Both the position numbers and the translations under genes were made by a program. 64,000 nucleotides of DNA from JAAFJU01 sp043764895 (GTDB taxonomy: Bacteria; Cyanobacteriota; Cyanobacteriia; Leptolyngbyales; Leptolyngbyaceae): positions 9,554 through 73,553 of the forward strand of contig JAYUJY010000115.1 of assembly GCA_043764895.1 (NCBI GenBank), in the 5' to 3' direction. The notes under the pieces were generated by a model that was given only the letters and a program-made list of their open reading frames with translations, had not been told where the DNA came from and ran no database searches. Shown in pieces: positions 42,686-52,060 of this stretch; the stretch's first letter is position 1; each line of letters starts with the position of its first letter.

Positions 42686-45600
42686 TTATTTCACCTTGCT
42701 AACAAACCGCACAAACCCGTAGGAATTACCGGGTGTTCCGGCAGCGGTGGCATGGGGGAGCTGGTTTTGGGGCGCGGCGAGGGTGTTATTCACAAGGTTA
42801 ACGACAACGGCACCCTCGACTCCAGCGGGTGACATGCAGTTGAGTTTGAAGGTATTGGCGTCAGGGTAGGTGGCGGGGGGAATGGCTCCTGGGTTGTAGA
42901 AGACGCCTCGATCGCCATCGGGAACGTTAGTAAAGGTGTTGAGCAGAGACCCGATCGCCAATTGAATTCCACGACCTAGACCATAGGAATCCGGGACAAA
43001 CGTGGTGTTTTTAGGAACCCAATCACAGAAATTAGCGTTGGTGACGGGAGCTTGGCCGCCAGAGAGGAAGTAGATGGTGTACTCAATGGTGTCACCGGAT
43101 TTGATGGCACCTGCATCGATCGCTCCTTTCGGGTAGGTTGCAGTGGGCCAGTTTGCGTTAGTAGCATCGCTGGATTCATTGCGCGGGGTGGCGGGGTTGT
43201 CGGGTTGGGCCACTACTTGGGTCAGATCGATCGGTGCGCCAGTGCTCGTTTTGCCTGTGGTCAAACCATTGATTTTGGTAATGCGTTTGAGCAGGATGAG
43301 TTCTGGGGTGTTGCCTGCGGTGAAGGGCACTGCTGCAATTGCGATATTGGTGGATTCTTTGCCAAAGTTATCGATCGCCTTAAAGGGCATCGCGATCGTT
43401 ACCGGACCATCAACATTGGGGTCAACCTTAATGGTATTGAGCTTAGTGGCAGGAACCGTGACGCCAGCAGCAGGGAATACGGTATTTCCAGGCGTTGCAA
43501 ATGGGGTATAAACAACCCCATCAATTTCAATACTGGTTGTATTGCTGGGGAATTCGGTGATGCGGTATTGATCGACCGTGCCATCCGGATCAATGGAAGT
43601 GTTAAACAGTGCTGGAGGAACTGCGACGCTGGTGGCATTTCGTGGATTGGGTTGAGATGTTGCCGTAGCTCCGATCGGTATGGGCAATTGTTCTATCCCG
43701 AAGTTCACACCCACGACCGACATAGAGTCAACCGTAATTAACTGTTTACTATCCGGCGTGTTTTCAATGACGTTGGCGAGGTTTTCACCGGTCGTAATCC
43801 AATTGGTGGGAATGGTGATCGCTGGAGGCGTCGTTCCGACTGGGGTCTCTCTAGTCACTAGTACAGTATACGTTCCAGGAATAATGTTTCTAAAAACATA
43901 AGTCCCATCGGTCGAAACAGCGACGGTCGAGACCACCTGATTGGTATTGTTTACAAGAACAGCTTTTAATCCTAGGCTTGCTCCATCAACAACAGCTTCG
44001 GTTCCATTCTGGATTCTATTCCCATTTCCATCATCGAAGACCGTTCCTGAAACAGAAAAGAGAGAAGGGCTGAAGGGCACGATTGCATTTGCAGTATTGG
44101 CTGACCCTTGCCTAGCGTTATCGATCGCCTTGAAAGGAATCGTGACATTGACGGCCCCATCGATCGGATCGACTTTGAGAGTGACTAACTCAATGGACAC
44201 CATGGTTATACCTGCCGCTGGGAAATTGGCGGGGGTGTAGGTTGTCGTGACTCCACCTTGAGTGATCGTAAGGCTAGTGGCATTCGCGGGGAAGGCCGTA
44301 ATATTATATCGATCGACGGTCCCACCATCCACATCGGTAGAGGTGTTAAAGAGTTCAGGTCGTACAGGAACCGATATCGTCCCACCAGGGTTTGGTTGAA
44401 TATTGTCTTTTGCCCCGACCGCTTGAGGAAGTCGTTCAATTCCAAAGTTGAGATTGGTCATATTTGCGGTGCTAACGGGGAAGGCAATTGTGCTGTCGGG
44501 CTTTGCGGGACTAGGTTCGATGAGTCCGTTCAGGTTTTCACCAGTGGTAACCCAATTCGTGGGAAGGGTGATTGCCGGAACAGTAGTTCCCGATGGCGCA
44601 GCCGTGGTGAGAAGGATACGATAAGCACCGGGTGCAACGTTATCAAACTTGTAGGTTCCGGTTGCAGAAACTGGAGTGCTTGCAACGACTTGATTACTGC
44701 CATCAATAATAAGGAATACATTTAATCCTAGTGTTGTGCCATTGACGATCGGTTCTGTGCCGTCTTGCACACTACTTCCATTCACGTCATTGAAAATGCT
44801 TCCAGAAATTTCATAGGTCGGCTGAGTGAAGGGAAGTCTTGCATTAGCGGTATTGCTCGATTCTTTCCCAGCATTGTCGATCGCCTTGAAGGAGATATCG
44901 ACCGTTACAGTGCCATCTACGGGATCAATTGTGATGGTATTCAGTTTCGTTTTATCGACGGTGACGCCGCCTGCGGGGAAAACTGTTGTTCCCGGTTGTG
45001 CTGTCGCTGTATAGACGATGCCATCGATCGTGATGCTGGTCGCGTTTGTTGGGAATACCGTAATTCGATATTTATCGACTGTTCCGGTGTCGGGATCCGT
45101 CGAAGTATTAAATGCGGCAATAGGGACTGGGACTGATGTCGTACCGCCAGGGTTGGATTGGGGTGGAATTGGGGTCGTTACTGCTGTAGGTAGTTGTTCG
45201 ATTCCGAAGTTTAGATTCGTAATATTAGCAGCGGCAACGGTTATTGCAATTTTGCTATCGGGTATTGCAGGAGTAGTTTCGATCGTGCCGCTTAGGTTTT
45301 CACCTGTGGTCGTCCAATTGATCGGAAGGACAACAGCAGGCATGGGTCCACTCACCGATGCTGTTGCTGTTGTTAGAATCACTTGGTAATTACCCGGCTG
45401 GACGTTCCCAAAAGAATAGGTTCCGGTTCCAGAAACTGCACTGACGGCATAGACTTTGTTGCCTGTCACATCAAATAGAACGGCATTGAGTCCAAGGGTA
45501 GTGCCATTCACGATCGTTTCTGTTCCATCTTGGAGTTTATTCCCACTTACGTCATTGAAAACCGTTCCGGAGACAGTGGCAAGGGCTTGAGTGAAGGCTA

Positions 45601-47473
45601 GAACGGCATTTACGGTATTTGTGGATTCTTTCCCTGCGTTGTCGATCGCCTTGAAGGAAATCGTTACATTGACTGCGCCATCTATAGGATCGACTTTGAT
45701 CGTATTCAATTTAGTGGCTAAGACAGTCACGCCACCTGCGGGGAATGCAATTGTTCCAGATTGGGCAGTCGCTGTATAAGTCACACCATCGATTTCGATA
45801 CTAGTTGCGTTCGTGGGGAAGGTCGTAATGCGATAGTTATCGACCGTACCATCTGGGTCAGTGGAGGTATTAAATAAGGTAATGGGAACTGAAACAGAAG
45901 TTGTCCCGCCAGGATTTGTTTGACTAGGAGTCGTGATTGTCACTGCTGTTGGGAGTTGTTCAATTCCGAAGTTAATTCCAGTCGCTTCTGTAAGTAACGG
46001 TTGACTCGCCAAACCAATAAAGTCATTCACTGAAATAGAGATACGCGTATCAACCGTCGGATCAACCACATTTTTGTTGTTTTCTCCTGTACTAACATAG
46101 CCCGGAGGTAAGGTCATCATGACTGTAGAGGATCCGACAGTAGGCGTTGTCGTCGTCACCAAAACGGTGTAAGGAGAACCTGCTGGGGGCGTCGCAATTC
46201 CCGTAAATTTATAGGTTCCGTCAGCAGCCACCGTCTGAACCTGAAGTACCACTCCAGCAGCGTCTAATAAAACCGCTTTCAATGCACCACTGACGCCCCC
46301 CTCCCCAGGAAGATCCTGAACCTTACTACCATTCGGATCACTAAAAACGGTCCCTTTAATGGTGTGGGTCACAAAGACTCCACCACCTGCCATCAAGTCC
46401 ATTCCGGTTGTTCCCGTATCTATTGTATTGGTCGGGTAGTTTAACCAATTGATTAGGTTAATGCCAGTCGTTGCGGTGACATCTACCGGGATAATAGAAT
46501 ACCCATAAATCGTTTGTCCGGTTGTGACACCTAAAGAGCCGAATGAGAAGTAAATACCAGCAATTCTTTGATTACCAGAATCGGAAGGACGCCAATCCAG
46601 ATCAGTAACATCTTTCCGCATGACAGAATAATCTAATGAGAGTCCACTAGCTCCCCATTGAGAACTAATCTGAGTAATGACGGGTCCATATCCAGTCGGT
46701 GTTCCTGTTGCATCGATCGAGGTGATCGCGGCAACTTTGATTGAATCGTTACCACCTCGCTCCAAAATCAGGAAACCAATGTCATTAATTTGCGTTGAAT
46801 CGGTAGGCGCAGTCAATCCAGCCGTGTTGACAAAATCCAACCGCTCAATGTTGCTGTTATTCCCAGCAGCATTACCCTGGTTTGCGAAGGTATTATCTGT
46901 CCCTCGGTTAATAGTTTGACTCCGAAGAATCGCATCCATATCTGGCGCATAGGAAGAAATGATATTAGTCAAGCTTGAGCGCTCAAAGAATCCAAGTTGA
47001 CGATTCGTTCCTGGAAAGTTCACTTCATTTCGACGAATATAGATATTGCTCACCAACCCACCGAAGTTATAGCGCTTCAGCGTGCCCCCCGTCCCCGTGT
47101 CAAATGTCTGAATAGTGCGGTCGTTTGCCGTGGTAAACCCAAAGTTAAGTGTAAATGCCGCATTTGAAGTGTAGCTCGCATTGGATGGTGAGGCACCTGT
47201 TGTTGTGATCGTTCTAGTGGTTCCCGTTTGATAGGAACTGCCCAATCCAGAGATTGGCACTTGCGCTTGGACTCCAGGCGCAAGTGCCCCTACTACTAAC
47301 CCGATCGTTCCTGCTATCTGCACTCCTATTTTCATCCTATTTCCAGAAGATTTTAGATATCTCAGTAAACTAGATTGAAATAAGTGAGAGGTTCGATCGG
47401 ATTGGCTTTTCATAAGACGCAAATTTAATAAGTTTTGGAGGATCGCATATGAGTAAGCTTGCCCATTCTTCAC
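42686..47473 (-). CDS. Giant secreted repeat protein with SdrD-B-like and DUF11-like domains
   Basis: Encodes 1595 residues. The N-terminal signal is late (MKIGVQIAGTIGLVVGALAP, about 47-71). An N-terminal domain of 300 residues follows. Then come four SdrD-B-like units near 370, 633, 887 and 1139 (for example SGTVFNDVSGNKLQDGTE), about 253 residues apart. These alternate with units having FNTSTDPDGTVDxYRITxFP and VDISFKAIDNAGKESxNT. The last 205 residues (LKRITKING ... NSYGFVRFVSKVK) form a module also found in the 871-residue neighbour. It is probably an extended fibre or surface protein. Last gene of the block. Confidence 0.85.
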   Translation of the reverse strand: MKNGQAYSYAILQNLLNLRLMKSQSDRTSHLFQSSLLRYLKSSGNRMKIGVQIAGTIGLVVGALAPGVQAQVPISGLGSSYQTGTTRTITTTGASPSNASYTSNAAFTLNFGFTTANDRTIQTFDTGTGGTLKRYNFGGLVSNIYIRRNEVNFPGTNRQLGFFERSSLTNIISSYAPDMDAILRSQTINRGTDNTFANQGNAAGNNSNIERLDFVNTAGLTAPTDSTQINDIGFLILERGGNDSIKVAAITSIDATGTPTGYGPVITQISSQWGASGLSLDYSVMRKDVTDLDWRPSDSGNQRIAGIYFSFGSLGVTTGQTIYGYSIIPVDVTATTGINLINWLNYPTNTIDTGTTGMDLMAGGGVFVTHTIKGTVFSDPNGSKVQDLPGEGGVSGALKAVLLDAAGVVLQVQTVAADGTYKFTGIATPPAGSPYTVLVTTTTPTVGSSTVMMTLPPGYVSTGENNKNVVDPTVDTRISISVNDFIGLASQPLLTEATGINFGIEQLPTAVTITTPSQTNPGGTTSVSVPITLFNTSTDPDGTVDNYRITTFPTNATSIEIDGVTYTATAQSGTIAFPAGGVTVLATKLNTIKVDPIDGAVNVTISFKAIDNAGKESTNTVNAVLAFTQALATVSGTVFNDVSGNKLQDGTETIVNGTTLGLNAVLFDVTGNKVYAVSAVSGTGTYSFGNVQPGNYQVILTTATASVSGPMPAVVLPINWTTTGENLSGTIETTPAIPDSKIAITVAAANITNLNFGIEQLPTAVTTPIPPQSNPGGTTSVPVPIAAFNTSTDPDTGTVDKYRITVFPTNATSITIDGIVYTATAQPGTTVFPAGGVTVDKTKLNTITIDPVDGTVTVDISFKAIDNAGKESSNTANARLPFTQPTYEISGSIFNDVNGSSVQDGTEPIVNGTTLGLNVFLIIDGSNQVVASTPVSATGTYKFDNVAPGAYRILLTTAAPSGTTVPAITLPTNWVTTGENLNGLIEPSPAKPDSTIAFPVSTANMTNLNFGIERLPQAVGAKDNIQPNPGGTISVPVRPELFNTSTDVDGGTVDRYNITAFPANATSLTITQGGVTTTYTPANFPAAGITMVSIELVTLKVDPIDGAVNVTIPFKAIDNARQGSANTANAIVPFSPSLFSVSGTVFDDGNGNRIQNGTEAVVDGASLGLKAVLVNNTNQVVSTVAVSTDGTYVFRNIIPGTYTVLVTRETPVGTTPPAITIPTNWITTGENLANVIENTPDSKQLITVDSMSVVGVNFGIEQLPIPIGATATSQPNPRNATSVAVPPALFNTSIDPDGTVDQYRITEFPSNTTSIEIDGVVYTPFATPGNTVFPAAGVTVPATKLNTIKVDPNVDGPVTIAMPFKAIDNFGKESTNIAIAAVPFTAGNTPELILLKRITKINGLTTGKTSTGAPIDLTQVVAQPDNPATPRNESSDATNANWPTATYPKGAIDAGAIKSGDTIEYTIYFLSGGQAPVTNANFCDWVPKNTTFVPDSYGLGRGIQLAIGSLLNTFTNVPDGDRGVFYNPGAIPPATYPDANTFKLNCMSPAGVEGAVVVNLVNNTLAAPQNQLPHATAAGTPGNSYGFVRFVSKVK

Positions 47474-47578
47474 ACAAGACCGATCGACTTAAGAAAATAT
47501 CCGTATAATCTACTACAAATTCTCTAAGGGATTACACGGATACATTTCTGTTCTATTCAGTCTTATTACGGAGATGAA

Positions 47579-50194
47579 TCATTTTGCTTTAGCTCTAAAT
47601 CTCACAAAGCCATAGGAATCATTCGGCGTTCCGGGAGAAGTTGCATTTGGAAGTTCGAGTACTCCGTCTACAACCTTTACGGTTACAGCACCGTTAGTAT
47701 TAGTCCCAGAACAGTTGATGGGAGGCGTGGAATTCGGGACGAAGTATTCACCGCGATCGCCATCGGGAACGTTGCTTAGTGTGGCGATCGTAGAACCCAC
47801 TGAAAGCTGAATCCCTTTTCCAACTACAAAGCTGTTAGGTAAGAACGTCGTATTACTCGGAACGAGATCGCAGAAGTTAAAGTTTTTGACCGGAGCATTC
47901 CCTACGGATAGGAAGTAGATGGTGTATTCGATTTCGTCTCCAGATTTTACTTTTCCCCCGTCTATTGCACCCTTAAGAGACCCTACAATCCAATTCGGAT
48001 TGTTGTCTTCTAGTTGCTTGGGAGAGGTCGTGTCATCGACAAATATACTCAGTGGTGTACCATCATTCGGATTTTGGGTACTATCACCGTTGATGGCGGT
48101 AATCCGTTTGACTAGGAGAAGATTAGGAGTCGTTGTGAAGGGGATTGTCACTGTTGCAGGAGTCGCATCTTCTTGACCTGCCGCATCGATCGCTGCATAA
48201 GTGAACGTAACCGTAATCGAACCATCATTCGGATCGATCATCAGCTTCGTAGGATCATAGTTCGTAATCAGCGTTGGGGCAGCGATCGCTACACCTCCAT
48301 AATACAATGTCCCATTCGTGGGCAGCGTCGTAATTCTAAAGCTTTTCCCTACCTCCAATACTCCATCTTCGGGATCCGTCCCTGTGAATGTTGGGACTTG
48401 GATCTGGGTGGTTCCGCCAGGATTGAGCTGAGGAGGAACTGACAAATCATTGGTAGTCGGCGGCTGATTTTGACAAATCGGATTCGCACCGGAAATACTA
48501 GTAGGCAGATCAGACAAAAGTGTTACCGATCCAGTCACTCCCCCTTGACCCACAGTTGCACCATTGGATGTGCCGTTACGAGGTCCGTTATGGTCAACGA
48601 TAACGCCAGCTAAGCCACCCGTGACTTGCCCACTCGCGCCAACACTATAAACTGCGCCACCGCCACCACCCGCACCCGGTCCGTCCAGTTCCGTCGAACC
48701 ATTTTCGTTGAGGTCTCCACCGACCCCACCTGTTGCAACCACAGTCACCCCTGAAGCGGTTCCCGTCTGAGTCGCGATCAAGACCGTCCCACCCGCACCA
48801 CCACCACCACCTGCATCAGGCGTTGTGCCTTTTACGCTATCGATACCATCAGCACCTCTCGTTCTAATCGTTCCTATTCCCGTCACCGTGCCCGCTCTGA
48901 TAATCACAAGACCACCGCCACCGCCGCCTGCACCGGAAGGACGGGATTGGTCATTCGTGTCGCCAGCACCACCGCCACCGCCTAAGATGAGCCGCTGAGG
49001 GTTCGAGGGAAGCGCCGTCCCTCCAAAGCCACCGACGAAGCCATCGAATTGAGGTGGGTTTGAACCAAAGCCATTAAAAGCTCGACCGCCCATCCCGCCA
49101 TTACCGCCATTGGCCCCGCCACCGCCGCCGGAGTTGTGTTCATTACCCCCGCCGCCCGCATTGGCAGGTGCGCCACGACCTTCATCACCATTGGGGTAGT
49201 TAGAGGTTGTGAGATCGGTTGTAACGTTTGAACCTCGGACATTAAAGGTTCCAAAGGGCTGAGTTGCTACAAAGCGAGGCGTTCCCGCAATCCCTTCACC
49301 CTTGGGACCATCCGCACCTTGAAGAGACCCCGTATTGACTGAGCGGAACGGTGATGGCGATGGGGTTCCGCCTGAGTAAGGGTTTGGGTTGGACCCGCCG
49401 CCTCGAAAGCCGAGACCATTCACATCGACAGCACTACCTGCACTAAAGGTGAGCTGTTTCGCGACATCTAAGGCAACAATTCCGCCGGACGAACCATTCC
49501 ACTGAGCAGCGGTGGTGAGGGTTCCGGTGATAGTGGCATCAAGATATTGAGGAATCCGAACCACTTGATAGGTGCGCTGCCCAAAGGTGGTGGTCCCTGC
49601 TTGCGTGCGATACGAATAGATGGTTCCATTTTGAATCGGAATTGCGCCGCCGGATATGGGTCCTGTGGCAACGGCGTACTCGTAGCGTCCTGCGTTATTC
49701 AAACTGGTGTAACCACTGGCACCTGTGGGTGATGAAGCCGTTGCGACGTTTGCAGAAACATCCCCACCGACCCCGTTTCCGTAGGCATCAGTATCTGTGG
49801 AATTAATGTCCGCATCTTGCATTTGGATAATCAGGATCAAATCGCCCTTAGCAATGGGCGTCGTGTTCCCCCTGGAGTTAGCTACACCCACAGGGATGGC
49901 GGTTGCCCCGACACCGACATTCGTACCTGTCCCAGGGTAGTAAGTATTAACAATTCCATTGACAATCTGTGAACCATCTTTCCCAGGCGTCGCACAAATC
50001 CCTGGCCTGTCGGCCCGAGCCGCTTGAGGAAATAGTAACAAAAGAGGCAAGTTAGTACTTAAGAAATAGAGCGCAAATGGAAGTGACCAAAATGCTCGGT
50101 TTTTTTGCTGACTACGTTTAGGCTCTTTCTGTGTGTGTATTGCTTTTTGAGCAGACTGCTCGATCGACTGGAGATAACGTAAGAAAAATTTCAT
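47579..50194 (-). CDS. Secreted glycine-rich protein with the shared C-terminal module
   Basis: Encodes 871 residues. The ATG has AAGGA 9 nt upstream. A long N-terminal signal region (first 60, with FALYFLSTNLPLLLLF) leads to a beta-rich part. A strongly Gly-rich region follows (about 225-540, for example GGGGNEHNSGGGGGANGGNG). It then has a cadherin-like unit (LNPGGTTQIQVPTF ... FTYAAIDAAGQED), and from about 687 the module LVKRITAING ... SYGFVRFRAKAK, also present in the 1595-residue protein. It is 105 bp upstream of that gene. Probably an outer-surface protein. Confidence 0.85.
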   Translation of the reverse strand: MKFFLRYLQSIEQSAQKAIHTQKEPKRSQQKNRAFWSLPFALYFLSTNLPLLLLFPQAARADRPGICATPGKDGSQIVNGIVNTYYPGTGTNVGVGATAIPVGVANSRGNTTPIAKGDLILIIQMQDADINSTDTDAYGNGVGGDVSANVATASSPTGASGYTSLNNAGRYEYAVATGPISGGAIPIQNGTIYSYRTQAGTTTFGQRTYQVVRIPQYLDATITGTLTTAAQWNGSSGGIVALDVAKQLTFSAGSAVDVNGLGFRGGGSNPNPYSGGTPSPSPFRSVNTGSLQGADGPKGEGIAGTPRFVATQPFGTFNVRGSNVTTDLTTSNYPNGDEGRGAPANAGGGGNEHNSGGGGGANGGNGGMGGRAFNGFGSNPPQFDGFVGGFGGTALPSNPQRLILGGGGGAGDTNDQSRPSGAGGGGGGLVIIRAGTVTGIGTIRTRGADGIDSVKGTTPDAGGGGGAGGTVLIATQTGTASGVTVVATGGVGGDLNENGSTELDGPGAGGGGGAVYSVGASGQVTGGLAGVIVDHNGPRNGTSNGATVGQGGVTGSVTLLSDLPTSISGANPICQNQPPTTNDLSVPPQLNPGGTTQIQVPTFTGTDPEDGVLEVGKSFRITTLPTNGTLYYGGVAIAAPTLITNYDPTKLMIDPNDGSITVTFTYAAIDAAGQEDATPATVTIPFTTTPNLLLVKRITAINGDSTQNPNDGTPLSIFVDDTTSPKQLEDNNPNWIVGSLKGAIDGGKVKSGDEIEYTIYFLSVGNAPVKNFNFCDLVPSNTTFLPNSFVVGKGIQLSVGSTIATLSNVPDGDRGEYFVPNSTPPINCSGTNTNGAVTVKVVDGVLELPNATSPGTPNDSYGFVRFRAKAK

Positions 50195-50287
50195 GGGAAT
50201 GGTCCTTTAACAAACTGGGGGCACAGGAAAATAACCACGATCGAACTGGGAAAGCACGACTGAAATAGTGTCAATAAGATCCGTAAT

Positions 50288-52060
50288 TTACCAAAGCTGT
50301 GGCTGTACGGGTTTTGGCGGCGTAGGGACTTGCACAGGCGGTGGAACAACGATCGGAGTCGGCGGCTCTTCGACAACAGGCGGAATCACAGGTGCAGGCG
50401 GTACAGGAACTTGATAGCCCGGAAGTGCTTTGACCATCACAGGCCGTGCCATTTCAGACGTTCCAAAGTTGGGAGTCGATACGGTTGCTGATAGTCGATC
50501 GCCCGGTTTTAGCCCCGTGAGTTTGATGCTGAAGCGATCGTCTGCGCCTGACTTTGGTGTTGCAATTCGGGTTGCAGAATTCATTCCCTTGACTGTTATA
50601 TCCGACGATTCAGAAACCTTGTAGATTTCAATATTTGCATTGGGCAACGTCGTTCCAGCGAGTTCGACAGAACCATCCATGTTGCTGATGTAAAATTCGG
50701 GACTCAGAAAAGTTGGTGCATTGATTCCAGCGTTGCCCGATCGTTCACCGCGTTCTCGACTATCGGTTCTAATATTAGTCCCGTCACCGTTTTGATAGTC
50801 ATTGGGATTGGTGTTGGATTGACTCACTAAATCGATCGGTAGACCTTGAACACTTGTAAATTGATTATTATTAATCTGATTGCCGTAGCTCAACGGATAG
50901 GCCGCCACTACAACGCCAGTGCCTGATGGCTGAGTGATTTGGTTGTCGCGGACTTCGTGGTTGATTCCGGTGAGATAGATTGCCGCACGTCGATAGCGTT
51001 GACTATTGTTTTGGAGTTGATTACTATAGATTTTCGCTGAACCTTTGGGATTGAAAACATAGACGCCGCTGCCTGCGTTGTTTTGAATTTGGTTCTGATA
51101 AATCTCGCCCCCCGTAATGTCGCCCTCAATGCGCAAGGCATCCGGCATTCCCGCAAATCCGTTTTTTTCAACGAGGTTGTTATGAATTTTGAACTGATGG
51201 GATTGAATGGAGGTGATGATTCCGCTGCCATCGTGGTCTGCGATCGTATTCCCGCGAACCGTCACTCGGTTGCCATTAAAAACATACACCCCGAATGCAG
51301 ATTTCATAGAAGTCTGCGTCCCCTGTGGCAAACGTCCGAGCCAGTTGTTTTCAATAATGATGTCCTGAGGAACGCGATCGGATTCAAGCGTTTCAAGACG
51401 GCGATCGAGGTTGGGAGCTGCTGTGATGAAGATATCGGCGGGGGGTTCAGTGCTGGTGCTGCGATGACGAGTGGTAAAGCCTGCGATCGCTAGGTTTTTC
51501 ACTGTAACGCCGCTGCTGGTAATAGTGAAACCCCGATCAAGGTCGTCTTTATGTTTATTGTTTTCGTCCGGGTTAGATTGTTGGGTTATGTATAATTTGT
51601 CATCGGGAATGATAGCGATCGTTGGAGCCTCAACGCCACGACTCGCCTCGGTTGCTGTGATCGTAAAACCTGCGATCGAGTTTGCGACATTAAAGCTATT
51701 CGTTCCGTCAATCACTAATCCTGTTTTGGTGATATTTGGCAAGACCTTCTGAAGGCGAATGGTGGTTTGATCCGCAGGAAGCTGAAACTCGATTCGTGAG
51801 ACGGGATTGCCTTTATAGTTTTCGCCGCTCATGACGGGACGGGAGACTAGAGTGCGTTCTCGATCGCTCAGGTCTTCCATCTTCATCTGACCGTTCACCA
51901 AGAGAATCGCTTCTCGCAACGTGATGACTTGATCTTTAGTTACACTATCCTGATTGCTGTTGACCACAACTCGAAGCGGTTCAATGGATTGAGCTTGGAC
52001 TTGAGATGGGATTGCGAGGGCGATCGTTGCTGCCAATGCCAAGGGGAATTGAGTTTTCAT
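50288..52060 (-). CDS. Secreted right-handed beta-helix protein
   Basis: Encodes 590 residues. The signal peptide is MKTQFPLALAATIALAIPSQ with cleavage after VQAQ. VITLREAILLVNG is the CSLREA-like entry motif of secreted beta-helix proteins. Residues about 150-440 form a parallel beta-helix (NRVTVRGNTIADHDGSG, KIHNNLVEKNGF, IYSNQLQNNSQ). The end is Pro-rich (VPPAPVIPPVVEEPPTPIVV). Beta-helix folds act as polysaccharide lyases or adhesins; no catalytic set was identified. Its ATG overlaps the stop of the barrel gene by one base (TAATG). Confidence 0.85.
   Translation of the reverse strand: MKTQFPLALAATIALAIPSQVQAQSIEPLRVVVNSNQDSVTKDQVITLREAILLVNGQMKMEDLSDRERTLVSRPVMSGENYKGNPVSRIEFQLPADQTTIRLQKVLPNITKTGLVIDGTNSFNVANSIAGFTITATEASRGVEAPTIAIIPDDKLYITQQSNPDENNKHKDDLDRGFTITSSGVTVKNLAIAGFTTRHRSTSTEPPADIFITAAPNLDRRLETLESDRVPQDIIIENNWLGRLPQGTQTSMKSAFGVYVFNGNRVTVRGNTIADHDGSGIITSIQSHQFKIHNNLVEKNGFAGMPDALRIEGDITGGEIYQNQIQNNAGSGVYVFNPKGSAKIYSNQLQNNSQRYRRAAIYLTGINHEVRDNQITQPSGTGVVVAAYPLSYGNQINNNQFTSVQGLPIDLVSQSNTNPNDYQNGDGTNIRTDSRERGERSGNAGINAPTFLSPEFYISNMDGSVELAGTTLPNANIEIYKVSESSDITVKGMNSATRIATPKSGADDRFSIKLTGLKPGDRLSATVSTPNFGTSEMARPVMVKALPGYQVPVPPAPVIPPVVEEPPTPIVVPPPVQVPTPPKPVQPQLW

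Noticed and set aside
43052..43741. 229-codon plus-strand frame inside the giant surface gene
   Set aside because: It is antisense to a clearly coding repeat protein; similar antisense frames recur in each repeat unit.
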